DNA from: a virus | DNA: 49,318 bases | Reading direction: 5' to 3' (one strand) | Virus record (IMG/VR): IMGVR_UViG_3300037493_002346 | Span: 1-49,318 of that record | Part shown: positions 34,497 to 41,996 of the stretch, piece after piece | How positions within the stretch are numbered: position 1 is the first letter of the stretch | How the letters are laid out: every line of letters starts with the position of its first letter | Notes under the pieces: generated by a model | What the model was told of the DNA's origin: nothing | Databases searched by the model: none | What the model saw: the letters and a program-made list of their open reading frames with translations, nothing else | Translations under genes and position numbers: made by a program

Positions 34497-34955
34497 TTAG
34501 TATTTAAACGCGTTGTTGATTAAACCCGAATCACTGACACGCTCTACGTCTGTCAGCGAAGGCTGGTCCAGTCTTCTCACTTGTGCTGCTGTTACCGAAG
34601 GTGCTGGTCCCGGCGACATGGGTTCTTCTGCAGTGAACTCGCCGGGTTTCGGTGCTGGGTTATCTAGGTATTGCAAACTAAAAAGGTTATCGCCAAGATC
34701 GATCCGTTTGTAGTTTTTAGCTTGGTCAGCAGATATACGTTGAGCTTTAACGTTGCCCCGACTGACGTAACCGCCGCCTTTGTCTCTTGCAAAAACACCT
34801 ATTTCGTTTTTGCTATTCGGCACAAAAGAAGCTTTGTACGTATCTACTGCATCGTTGTGTTGGTTAGCTTGAACTTTGTAGTGGCGCGCTTGGGCAACGT
34901 ACTTGCCTATAGCATCGTTGTACGCATCAAGTTCTCGCTGGAGGGCAACGGCCAT
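34497..34955 (-). CDS. Hypothetical virion-module protein
   Basis: 152 residues: a helical N terminus (LQRELDAYNDAIGKYVAQAR), a central segment with Gly and charged residues (GVFARDKGGGYVSRGNV), and a Pro-rich C-terminal part. The gene lies between portal and scaffold. No recognised family; probably a minor head protein. Confidence 0.62.
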   Translation of the reverse strand: MAVALQRELDAYNDAIGKYVAQARHYKVQANQHNDAVDTYKASFVPNSKNEIGVFARDKGGGYVSRGNVKAQRISADQAKNYKRIDLGDNLFSLQYLDNPAPKPGEFTAEEPMSPGPAPSVTAAQVRRLDQPSLTDVERVSDSGLINNAFKY

Positions 34956-34958
34956 AAT

Positions 34959-37400
34959 TTATATCCCCGATCCCATACGCATCTTCAAATCCTGTTCGGC
35001 TGCGAACAGCTCTTTGCGGCCACGTTCTTTGATCGCCGTGTCAGCCAACTGGGCCTTGATCTTTTCCAGCGACAGGTTCTGTGCGTTGGCCATCTTCAGC
35101 ATCTCGACCTCGCGCTGCATCTCCAGCTCGGCCATTCTGATTTGCGCTTCCTGCTCCATCTTGGCTTGACGTGCTTGAATCTCAGCCATGTCGCCTGCGT
35201 TCTGCATCTTCGCACGCTCAAGGTCAGTCTGGGCACGGATGTTCGCTGCTTCGATGCGTGGGTCAGGCGGCGGTGGCTGGTTGGCCATCGCCTTCTGCTG
35301 TTCCTTCATCTGCTCGATCTCTTCCTCGGACTTGAAGACCTCGGCTGGATCGACGTGCTGCGCTTGCAGTGCTTTGCGGAACAGCTTCTCAGTATCGAGA
35401 TACATGCCATAGACAGGGTTGGCACCTGCTGCAAGCAGGTTTAGGAATGCTTGATTCTGAATGTCACGTATCAGCAAAGCCGAAGAGCCGCGTGCGTTGA
35501 TGCTGAAGTCGCCCTTAACTTCTTCGTCCTCGTTGTACAGCATGTTGTAGTCGTAGTACCTGCGGATGTGCGGACGTGTGACCATGTCGTCGAACTGTTT
35601 GACCAGACGGCGCAACACCACGTTGGCTGAGTTCATCAGCATCTGCATACCGCCAACGGTATCAGGCGCTGCGCCCTTCTCGCCTTGCAGGATAGTCGGC
35701 ACACCGGTCTCTTGATCGACCAGCTCTGTGGCCATCTTGATGATGCCGGACAGTTCGGCCTGATGGCTGTTGAACTCGAACGTGGCAAAGGCTTTCGACA
35801 CATCGTCCACGTCATCGGTTGCGTACCATATCTTGCGGCTGGACAGCTGCCACTGCTTGTCAGCCGGCTGGATAACGTTCGGCTTCATGACGATCTGCGG
35901 ACCGCTGGACACGCCTGCGTTGTCCATCATCTGACGCCATGCAGCGTTCAGCACCTTCTGCTGGGAACGCATCAGGTAAGGGATACCGTAGCCCCAGACG
36001 CTGTTGGCGACCTTCTCCCAGACGTAGAAGTCATACGGCAAGTCGCCGCCTTCCAGTGGGTTCAGGAACGCCTTGACGACGGTGCTGTTGATGATGATCA
36101 CGCAGGCACTGACGCTCTTCAGCTCATCCTTGTCGCCTGTCTTGACACCTGCGGCGTCGAGGTCATCATGCTCGACCTCACCCCAGTAGGTCCACATCTC
36201 GTACAGGTCACGCGCCACATCACGCTGGTCGTCATCACGCAACTCTTCCATGGTGTGCGACCGCTTCGGTCCTTCCTCCAGCACCTTGCGCAGCTGCGAC
36301 TTCATGAAGCCCGGCTGTTTGGCCAGCTCACGAATCTGCTTTGCGGTGATCTGCTCACGCTCGTAGATGCCTTTGCCGTGGTGGATGTTCTCGCCGCATG
36401 CCGGGTCAGGCCACACGTTATGCGGATCGACACGGAACGAAGCAGGTGCCAGCTCCTCGACGATCTCAATCTGGTGAACCTGCTGCCCTTGTGCATCGGT
36501 GTAGGGCTGCCACGCCTTGCGTGTACGGTTGGTGACGATCGGGCCCCGGATGACGCCTGTGCCAAACACGGCTGCGTCGTGAAGCATCTTGCGCAGTTCG
36601 CTGTTGTAGTCGCACTCGGTCAGCTGGTCTTCGATTTCGCGTTGCATTGCTTCAGCTTTTTTCTTGGCAAGGTTCATCACCTCTCTGGCGATGTCCTTCA
36701 TTCGCATCGGCTGACCACCTTGGTCGGTGATCTGCTGCGGACCCTGTGGTCCCATAGCCATGGCAGCAAGCCCTGTAGCGGCTTCAGGAGCCATGCCGGG
36801 GGTTGGCGGTGCCGGAATACCCGGCGGTGCCATGGTGGGCTGTGGCGGTGCCATGCCGCCCTGTGGCGGCATAACGCCGCCCGGCATCATGCCGGGCTGC
36901 TCCATCGGCAAGCCTTGCTGCTGGCCCATTTGCTGGCCCATAGGTCCAGCGTCTGTCGCTGGCCGCTCATCCTTCATCATGTTCATGAGGTAGGGGTTCG
37001 GCGTCGGTGTGATTCCCCAGTTCCTGTCGTCAGTCGGCAACAGGATGTCGGCGACCCGCGCCTCTGCTGCGTTGGTCTTCTGACGTGTCATGCCGATGAA
37101 GACGGTCGAGCGGTGGGGCTTCGCCATCTGCGTCGTCACTGGATAGCCCTGCTCAACGGAAGTCATCATCTGACTCGCTGCTTTGGCGATGTTGTCTTTG
37201 TTGTTGTACTGGTCTTCGTCCTCAAGCCAACGCTTGTCTACGCCATAGCTGTAGCGATCACGAACCCATTCGTCGCGTTGCTTGGACAGGGTGCGGCCAA
37301 AGGCTTGCAGGCGCTCTTCTTTTTTCTCGCGTTCGACTTCAGGATCGATCTCTTCAACTTCTTCGACCTCTACATCGATTTGCTGTGGCTGTAGTTCCAT
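34959..37400 (-). CDS. Portal protein
   Basis: 813 residues, the podovirus head-to-tail portal. Supporting segments are PYDFYVWEKVANSVWGYGIP, YLMRSQQKVLNAAWRQMMDN, QETGVPTILQGEKGAAPDTV and GGMQMLMNSANVVLRR. An acidic N terminus (DVEVEEVEEIDPEVE) and a long C-terminal helical barrel (ERAKMQNAGDMAEIQARQAK) flank the core. Between about 145 and 235 there is a Pro/Met/Gly/Gln-rich insertion (PGMMPGGVMPPQGGMAPPQP) that looks disordered. Location next to the terminase is as expected. It forms the dodecameric DNA gate. Confidence 0.92.
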   Translation of the reverse strand: MELQPQQIDVEVEEVEEIDPEVEREKKEERLQAFGRTLSKQRDEWVRDRYSYGVDKRWLEDEDQYNNKDNIAKAASQMMTSVEQGYPVTTQMAKPHRSTVFIGMTRQKTNAAEARVADILLPTDDRNWGITPTPNPYLMNMMKDERPATDAGPMGQQMGQQQGLPMEQPGMMPGGVMPPQGGMAPPQPTMAPPGIPAPPTPGMAPEAATGLAAMAMGPQGPQQITDQGGQPMRMKDIAREVMNLAKKKAEAMQREIEDQLTECDYNSELRKMLHDAAVFGTGVIRGPIVTNRTRKAWQPYTDAQGQQVHQIEIVEELAPASFRVDPHNVWPDPACGENIHHGKGIYEREQITAKQIRELAKQPGFMKSQLRKVLEEGPKRSHTMEELRDDDQRDVARDLYEMWTYWGEVEHDDLDAAGVKTGDKDELKSVSACVIIINSTVVKAFLNPLEGGDLPYDFYVWEKVANSVWGYGIPYLMRSQQKVLNAAWRQMMDNAGVSSGPQIVMKPNVIQPADKQWQLSSRKIWYATDDVDDVSKAFATFEFNSHQAELSGIIKMATELVDQETGVPTILQGEKGAAPDTVGGMQMLMNSANVVLRRLVKQFDDMVTRPHIRRYYDYNMLYNEDEEVKGDFSINARGSSALLIRDIQNQAFLNLLAAGANPVYGMYLDTEKLFRKALQAQHVDPAEVFKSEEEIEQMKEQQKAMANQPPPPDPRIEAANIRAQTDLERAKMQNAGDMAEIQARQAKMEQEAQIRMAELEMQREVEMLKMANAQNLSLEKIKAQLADTAIKERGRKELFAAEQDLKMRMGSGI

Positions 37401-37409
37401 CGTGAATCC

Positions 37410-37796
37410 TTAGTAAACCGTCATCTTAGGCGAGGCATTGGCTGATGCCTGACCGGGTTGAATTCCTTTTTGCGGCTGCAATTGCATACCTGATTGCTGC
37501 TGAGTGGCTGGTGCAACTGGGGCTGTACGCGATCGCATCTGATTCGCAATGATGCCAGACGTAGCATTGCCGTTTATCTGCGGAGCGCCATAGGTCATTG
37601 GCTGACCAACCACAGCGCCATTGGCCTGCTGATTCTGAATCGCCTGCTGGTTCTGCAAAGTCGAATAAGACGAAGTCAGTTGCGCGTTCTGCGGGTTGTT
37701 GCTAATCGGCATGACGTTCTGCGGCGATGTCATGCCGTTCATCATTTGGTTCGACATCTGGTTCGGGTTCAAGCTGTAAGGATTGATGCCAGCCAT
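37410..37796 (-). CDS. Asn/Gln-rich low-complexity protein
   Basis: 128 residues dominated by Asn, Gln, Met, Ser and Pro (NPNQMSNQMMNGMTSPQNVM; LQNQQAIQNQQANGAVVGQP). No fold is predicted by eye. It begins at an ATG that overlaps the preceding stop (37796) and lies just before the portal. Disordered, prion-like composition; possibly a flexible minor head protein. Confidence 0.6.
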   Translation of the reverse strand: MAGINPYSLNPNQMSNQMMNGMTSPQNVMPISNNPQNAQLTSSYSTLQNQQAIQNQQANGAVVGQPMTYGAPQINGNATSGIIANQMRSRTAPVAPATQQQSGMQLQPQKGIQPGQASANASPKMTVY

Positions 37797-38140
37797 TACT
37801 TTTTCTCCTTTGGTGCTGCGCGTTTGGCAGCCTCGTCATCCCACATCTGTTTTTCGGCAGCCCACTTCTCAGGCACGGAGAAGTAGCGGTCGCCCATCTT
37901 GACAATCGTTGCGCCTCGCGCCTTCTCGCCTTCTTCGGCTTTGTCCCACGTCTCATGGCTTTTGCCTTTGAGAACGATATAGCTGTCAGCAGGCAGCTTG
38001 TACCGCTGACGATCCTGTTTGCTGGCACGGGTGACAGAACCCCAGTGGCCTTGGTTTTCGCCTGTGCCGGTCGGGCCGAGGCCGCCGCGTTTGGCGGTAT
38101 CGTAATCGTAATCGGAACCTTCGGGATCGAACTTCGGCAT
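37796..38140 (-). CDS. Small conserved phage protein with C-terminal MWDDEAAKR tag
   Basis: 114 residues. The body (DYDTAKRGGLGPTGTGENQG, HWGSVTRASKQ, IVLKGKSHETWDKAEEGE, GDRYFSVPE) is a small protein very common beside terminase and portal genes in podoviruses. It ends with MWDDEAAKRAAPKEKK at 99-114, a tag shared with three other proteins here. The DNA of the tag also closely resembles that of the next gene's tag, indicating duplication. Starts one base into the previous stop. Function unknown. Confidence 0.72.
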   Translation of the reverse strand: MPKFDPEGSDYDYDTAKRGGLGPTGTGENQGHWGSVTRASKQDRQRYKLPADSYIVLKGKSHETWDKAEEGEKARGATIVKMGDRYFSVPEKWAAEKQMWDDEAAKRAAPKEKK

Positions 38141-38928
38141 TATTTTTCTCCCTCTGGCGCTGCGCGTTTGGCAGCCTCTTCATCCCACATGCGCTTTTCT
38201 GCGCCGGGTTCTGCTCGTTTTTTTAAAGCCTCTAAATGGTCGCTGCCTACGACGTAAACTCCACCGGGTTGCGAAAGAAGAAAATCTTGCCGCATCTCAT
38301 TGGCGCGTTGCGCCATCTTTCCAGCAGCAGAAGTGTACTGTTCGCCTTCCTCTGGCCACATCAGTTGTTCGCCGGTACGCAGAAACTTTTCTACGTTTTC
38401 CGGTGTTGCCGGTGCTTTTGCCATATCGACGAAATTTACGTCGTCCTGACTGGACTTTGACAAAAACTCACGTAATGTTTTTTCGTCGAAGTTACGCCCT
38501 TTGAGCGGACTAATCGCATCTTGAGCTGACATGACCGATTCAAAGATCGTCTTGTCTGGGTTCGTCAATATCCTATCTTGCTGGTTAGCATCAACGTTAG
38601 TGAACAACGTATATAAAAATTCAGGCGGATGGCCTTTTACCGTTTGAGCAAACTTATCGTCCCACGACCCAGCGTAAGCATCTTTCGACCCAAACAAACC
38701 GCTGCTTTCCACATCGCCGCCGCTGCCTTCGTACCAAACACCAAACCGCTGCGCCACTCGATCGAGTACTGGTTTGTCCGTTTCGCCCACTGTGTAGCGG
38801 GAGCCATGCTCAACCCCAACAAATGCTTTGTCGCCGAGTACAACGACCGGCGCAGGTTTACTGGCGTCTGGCTGGGGTTGCATCATCTCCTTGGCTAACA
38901 ACCCCTTTGGGCTTTGTTCTTCCGCCAT
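38140..38928 (-). CDS. Hypothetical protein with C-terminal MWDEEAAKR tag
   Basis: 262 residues from the ATG at 38928, just after the TerL stop. The N-terminal SPKGLLAKEMMQPQPDASKP is followed by a mixed alpha/beta body (LGDKAFVGVEHGSRYTVGET, RFGVWYEGSGGDVESSGLFG). The last 16 residues are MWDEEAAKRAAPEGEK. No enzyme motif recognised. The shared tag suggests a minor virion or procapsid-associated protein. Confidence 0.68.
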   Translation of the reverse strand: MAEEQSPKGLLAKEMMQPQPDASKPAPVVVLGDKAFVGVEHGSRYTVGETDKPVLDRVAQRFGVWYEGSGGDVESSGLFGSKDAYAGSWDDKFAQTVKGHPPEFLYTLFTNVDANQQDRILTNPDKTIFESVMSAQDAISPLKGRNFDEKTLREFLSKSSQDDVNFVDMAKAPATPENVEKFLRTGEQLMWPEEGEQYTSAAGKMAQRANEMRQDFLLSQPGGVYVVGSDHLEALKKRAEPGAEKRMWDEEAAKRAAPEGEK

Positions 38929-38929
38929 C

Positions 38930-40396
38930 TCAATACCCCATCTCACTGTCAAGCAAACCGAAGCTCAACACCGGTGCATTGCCTCGGGTCATCCTCGTTC
39001 TTGCCTCTGCCTCAGACTGCGTCTTGGCATGACGGCGCATCATCATTGCGTATCGTGTCGCAGACAGCAAGTCGTCGGTCATCTTGACGATCATGCCGTC
39101 CTTGCGGTGGTACAGGCGGAACTCCTCGAACCACTCCTCCAGATGGGCGAACACACGCAGGCGATGCGTCTGCATGCGTGAGAGCATCTCGGCCACACCG
39201 GCCTCAACGCCATTGCTGCCATCGTCGAACGTGGCGCGGTCCTTCAGCATCGACAGGCCCTGTGCCTTGTACTGCGAAGCCAGCTGTTCGCCACTGCCCT
39301 TATCCCGCTGCAAACCGTCATGCGGCCAAGCGACTGGCACCCAGTCGCCGCGTGCCTTGATGCCGGCGGCGTGGATCACGATCGACTGATCCTTGACCCG
39401 GTAGCAATCGGTCACGTACAGCACGTCGTTGTCACGGTCCCATGCCATCCAGACCACGGCGGTCGGGTGGTCGATACCAAAGTCCAGACCGACGATGCGT
39501 GGCCAGTGTGGCGGGATTGGGAACGCGGTTGTCTTGATCGCTTCTTCAGCGATCGGGAACACACGGCCAGACCCCAGAATCGGGATGCCCTTCGCACGCG
39601 CTTCGCGCTCATGCTCTGGGTAGCTGGCGATGATCGAATCGCGCTGCTCTTGGGTGTAATGCTCCGCATCGTTGATCGTCATCGTCGTGACGGTCGAACT
39701 TGCAGGCTTGTCCAGCAGGAACCGCTTCACCACCTCGGACATGCCGAGCAGTGGCGTGAAGGTCACGAACACCAGACCGCCTGTTGCGTTGGTACGTGTC
39801 AGACCTTCGGAGTAGATCGACAGCGGTGGTTCTTCATCGAACCAGACGTAGTCAACCGTGTCGGCCTGCCACTTCGTGCGGCCCTGATCGTAGCTGTTGA
39901 ACTGAATCACGCTGTCCTCGCCACAGACGTGGCGAACGACAATACTCGACACTGCATCAGCGACCCCGTGCTTCATGCTGGTGTCTCGCAGATTTGCAAA
40001 CGGTATAGCGCCGGTGCCCCACTCTTCCCTGATCTCTGGCGGCCCCAGCAGCAGACGCTGCACACCCTTGCGAGTCAGTTCAGCAGACTCGGACCCGACC
40101 ATGCCGCGTGTTGCGTAGGGGAACCGCTTGCCAGTCCACCAGCTCGGGTAGATGCCAGTCGCGTGCATGGCGACCTCGAATGCACCGGCCCATGTCTTGC
40201 CAAGCTGGTTGCCTGCCATGAACAAGCGTTCGCGGAACCCAGAACCAACGTCGTGGAACTCCATTTGCTTTGCATAGGGCCCGTAGGCTGCAAGCTTGTT
40301 TCGTTTGGCCCTGATGTCCTTCAGACGCAGCAGCTCGTACAGCTCACGCTTCTCGGCGTCATCCAGCTTCGACAGGTTCATGCCGGCGAAATTCAT
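38930..40396 (-). CDS. terL: Terminase large subunit
   Basis: 488 residues. ATPase part: FMAGNQLGKTWAGA, the Walker-A-like loop (62-68), and VDYVWFDEEPP with the Walker B Asp-Glu (D187, E188). Coupling segment: GLVFVTFTPLLG. Nuclease part: IVGLDFGIDHPTAVV (first metal ligand D305), followed by WPHDGLQRDKGSG and ending in DDLLSATRYAMMMRR. It packages DNA into the head through the portal. The start overlaps the end of the interrupted TerS frame as ATGA. Confidence 0.95.
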   Translation of the reverse strand: MNFAGMNLSKLDDAEKRELYELLRLKDIRAKRNKLAAYGPYAKQMEFHDVGSGFRERLFMAGNQLGKTWAGAFEVAMHATGIYPSWWTGKRFPYATRGMVGSESAELTRKGVQRLLLGPPEIREEWGTGAIPFANLRDTSMKHGVADAVSSIVVRHVCGEDSVIQFNSYDQGRTKWQADTVDYVWFDEEPPLSIYSEGLTRTNATGGLVFVTFTPLLGMSEVVKRFLLDKPASSTVTTMTINDAEHYTQEQRDSIIASYPEHEREARAKGIPILGSGRVFPIAEEAIKTTAFPIPPHWPRIVGLDFGIDHPTAVVWMAWDRDNDVLYVTDCYRVKDQSIVIHAAGIKARGDWVPVAWPHDGLQRDKGSGEQLASQYKAQGLSMLKDRATFDDGSNGVEAGVAEMLSRMQTHRLRVFAHLEEWFEEFRLYHRKDGMIVKMTDDLLSATRYAMMMRRHAKTQSEAEARTRMTRGNAPVLSFGLLDSEMGY

Positions 40397-40554
40397 TTCA
40401 TCACCTTCTGCATCAAAGCACTCAGCCGCTGGTCAAGCTGTTCGCTGGTCAACTCCAGACTGCCGGACATCTTGACCTCGATGGCTTTAAGCTTGGGCTG
40501 CGTGTAGTTCAGAATCTCAGACAGCATGCGAACACGCACGTCAGCATCAAGGTC
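40393..40554 (-). pseudogene. C-terminal part of TerS-like gene, separated by in-frame amber codon
   Basis: In the same frame as the 99-residue ORF upstream, directly after TAG at 40555-40557, the sequence continues DLDADVRVRMLSEILNYTQP, then KLKAIEVKMSGSLELTSEQL, and ends with QKVMK and a TGA that overlaps the TerL ATG. This is the typical C-terminal half of a small terminase (the VRMLSEILNYTQPKLKAIE pattern). The intact frame and coupling to terL suggest it is still used or was lost very recently. A CAG to TAG change is the simplest origin. Confidence 0.75.
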
Positions 40555-40854
40555 CTACCGACGTGCTTGTTGACCCGTCACCGGGTCCATGACTGCATTG
40601 CCATCCTCATCGACCAGTGGTCGGCCTTTGAGGATGCGCGCAAACTCAACCGCTGGATCGAGGCCCTCTTCGACCAGTGCTTCAGACACAGCCATCAGGT
40701 TGATCTTCAGCGGGTGCCGAGAGCCAGAGCTTTTGCGCACCGGGTGCGTGTTGCCCGTCCTCGGACCCGCAGCTTCGAGGTCTTCAGGCGAAGCAAGACG
40801 CGGCGGTGCGCCGTTCAACTCATCAAGTCTCGCGGCTTGTTTCTTTCGGCCCAT
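40555..40854 (-). CDS. terS: TerS-like small terminase, N-terminal 99 residues before amber stop
   Basis: 99 residues ending at TAG. Basic N terminus (MGRKKQAARLDELNG), a central PVRKSSGSRHPLKINLM, and a helix VSEALVEEGLDPAVEFARIL leading into the region where DNA-binding TerS proteins go on to a second helical half. Here that half follows in frame after the amber codon. Together they would make a 153-residue protein, a normal size for this family. Starts at an ATG overlapping the previous TGA. Confidence 0.68.
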   Translation of the reverse strand: MGRKKQAARLDELNGAPPRLASPEDLEAAGPRTGNTHPVRKSSGSRHPLKINLMAVSEALVEEGLDPAVEFARILKGRPLVDEDGNAVMDPVTGQQARR

Positions 40855-41030
40855 CAGGCTTTCCTCATCGCCTTGCGAAGGATGCCCGTCTTTGCCGTCT
40901 TCGCTGACTCCTCGAAGTCGGCTTTAGTCGGGGCACCCTTGCTGCCGGCTTTGCGCATACGTTCGCCCGAGCCTGCAGCAATCCGTTCGCGCTTCGCGTT
41001 GATGTTTGCGTAAAGACCGGGCTTCGCCAT
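40854..41030 (-). CDS. 58-residue basic phage protein
   Basis: Short minus-strand ORF from the ATG at 41030: MAKPGLYANINAKRERIAAG, then SGERMRKAGSKGAPTKADF and a C-terminal KTAKTGILRKAMRKA. This is a very common small protein in phage packaging modules, always of this length and start; its function is unknown. Stop overlaps the TerS start (ATGA). Confidence 0.8.
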   Translation of the reverse strand: MAKPGLYANINAKRERIAAGSGERMRKAGSKGAPTKADFEESAKTAKTGILRKAMRKA

Positions 41031-41032
41031 GA

Positions 41033-41278
41033 TTACACCTTGCCGGGAATCTCACCGCCTTGGAAGCCGGGGACGTTACCCTTCATGCCGCCGCCCTTGT
41101 AAGGCTTTTGCGTGGCGTCTGTACCGGGCATTGGCACGGGTACTTTGCCGGGGATTTCGCCCTTGCCTTGGGTTTGGTTGCTGCCGACAGGGCCGGGGAT
41201 TGCGCCGCCATCTTTGATTGACATGCCGCCTGCTGCGCGCATGGTGTTACGGCTTTCTGGTTTGCTGTAGTTTTGCAT
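41033..41278 (-). CDS. Small Gly/Pro-rich protein
   Basis: 81 residues, low complexity: PESRNTMRAAGGMSIKDGGA, then repeats of GEIPGKV (twice) and PVPMPGTD. No fold visible. Lies between two small packaging-module genes with 2-3 nt spacing, so it belongs to the same transcript. Function unknown. Confidence 0.6.
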   Translation of the reverse strand: MQNYSKPESRNTMRAAGGMSIKDGGAIPGPVGSNQTQGKGEIPGKVPVPMPGTDATQKPYKGGGMKGNVPGFQGGEIPGKV

Positions 41279-41281
41279 GGT

Positions 41282-41518
41282 TTACTCCATCATGTTGGGG
41301 TTGCTTGGGCGTTTTGCTGCTTCTTCGTTCCACATCGACTTCATGTCGGGTTCTTCTTCCATCTCTTGGTCCATCTCCTGATCCATGATCAGACCTTTGA
41401 CGGCTTGCATTGCGTCCTCGACGTTGTCGAACTCCATGGTTTCCATGTCTGCGTCGGGACTCTCAGCCATAACGGTAACGCTTCCGTCGTCGGCAACTTC
41501 GATTGTGATGCGCTCCAT
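41282..41518 (-). CDS. Small acidic protein with C-terminal MWNEEAAKR tag; first gene of late block
   Basis: 78 residues. A beta-alpha start (ERITIEVADDGSVTVMAE) is followed by an acidic helix (DQEMDQEMEEEPDMKS) and the tag MWNEEAAKRPSNPNMME at 62-78. AGGAG lies 5 nt before the ATG, which is the first start after promoter C and its leader hairpin. Function unknown; the tag links it to the scaffold and to two other packaging-module proteins. Confidence 0.7.
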   Translation of the reverse strand: MERITIEVADDGSVTVMAESPDADMETMEFDNVEDAMQAVKGLIMDQEMDQEMEEEPDMKSMWNEEAAKRPSNPNMME

Positions 41519-41540
41519 TGCGGCTCCTGTGAATGTGAAA

Positions 41541-41564
41541 AAAGCCGCTGAAGTGAGCGGCTTT
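41541..41564 (-). terminator. Leader hairpin with U-tract after promoter C
   Basis: Stem AAAGCCGCT/AGCGGCTTT (41541-41549 with 41556-41564) and a 6-nt loop, with a T-run on the minus strand that carries on into TTTCACATTC. It lies between promoter C and the first late gene. Stem sequences resemble those of the other two leader hairpins. Confidence 0.8.
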
Positions 41565-41609
41565 TACGGCGAGATGCGTGAAAAATGCGGACGCACCCCC
41601 GCGCAAAAA

Positions 41610-41638
41610 ATTGTAAATTTCATTTTTGATAGCGTCAA
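41610..41638 (-). promoter_or_regulatory. Leftward late promoter C
   Basis: Minus strand: -35 TTGACG (41633-41638), a 17-nt spacer and -10 TACAAT (41610-41615), a good sigma70 match. Downstream TTTTTTGCGCGGGGGTGCGTCC resembles the same stretch of promoters A and B more loosely. It starts the whole packaging and portal block. Confidence 0.72.
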
Positions 41639-41738
41639 GGGGTAATTTCAATTTATTTTTAGCCCGACGAAAACTTCCTACTTTTTGTCTTGTTGCGTAA
41701 ATACAACAGACTTTTTGAATTATTTCTGGTTTAGGGGC

Positions 41739-41767
41739 TTGACATGACCTGTCAATGTCAGGATACT
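41739..41767 (+). promoter_or_regulatory. Rightward early promoter with overlapping inverted repeat
   Basis: -35 TTGACA (41739-41744), a 17-nt spacer and -10 GATACT (41762-41767). The inverted repeat TTGACA-TGACC-TGTCAA covers the -35 and spacer, and a further TGTCA follows at 41756-41760. It drives the rightward genes from 41997. The same TGACA-N5-TGTCA pattern sits in the promoter at 43458-43486, so a shared repressor or activator is likely. Confidence 0.72.
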
Positions 41768-41996
41768 CGGAACTGTAGTAAATGCAGTCAGTAACGCCGC
41801 GAAGGAACCAGCGGGATACAAAAAGGGAACCACCGGAGTTCTGATCTAGGCGTGATGAGCGCAAGGGACCACCGGCAGACCGCTTAGACCTGTGCCGTAA
41901 GTGCAGCGAGTGCGAAACGATCGAAAGGCCAGCGTGCTGGCTTTTCGCGGCGTAACAGGCTGCCGACAAATGCCTGACCAAACGAAGGGACGCATC
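41768..41996 (+). other. Long 5' leader of the rightward operon with repeats and hairpin
   Basis: About 230 nt without a supported gene. It holds three similar short blocks, AAGGAACCAGCGG (41802), AAGGGAACCACCGG (41823) and AAGGGACCACCGG (41863). It also has a hairpin, AAAGGCCAG-CGTG-CTGGCTTTT (41924-41945), followed by U residues that could terminate transcription ahead of the first gene. It may be a regulatory RNA leader. Confidence 0.5.

Noticed and set aside
35685-37394. 569-residue plus-strand ORF opposite the portal gene
   Set aside because: Leu/His/Val-rich shadow translation of the portal coding strand; no family features.
39320-40507. 395-residue plus-strand ORF opposite TerL
   Set aside because: Antisense of a certain gene, composition (His, Leu, Val, Cys) typical of shadow frames.
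40555-40557. Genome-wide reassignment of TAG to an amino acid
   Set aside because: TAG ends the gene at 43834-44049 directly before a Shine-Dalgarno, and no suppressor tRNA gene was seen in this window.
41463-41981. 172-residue minus-strand ORF across the control region
   Set aside because: Covers promoters and hairpins, has no Shine-Dalgarno or known motif, and overlaps the tagged gene at 41282-41518.
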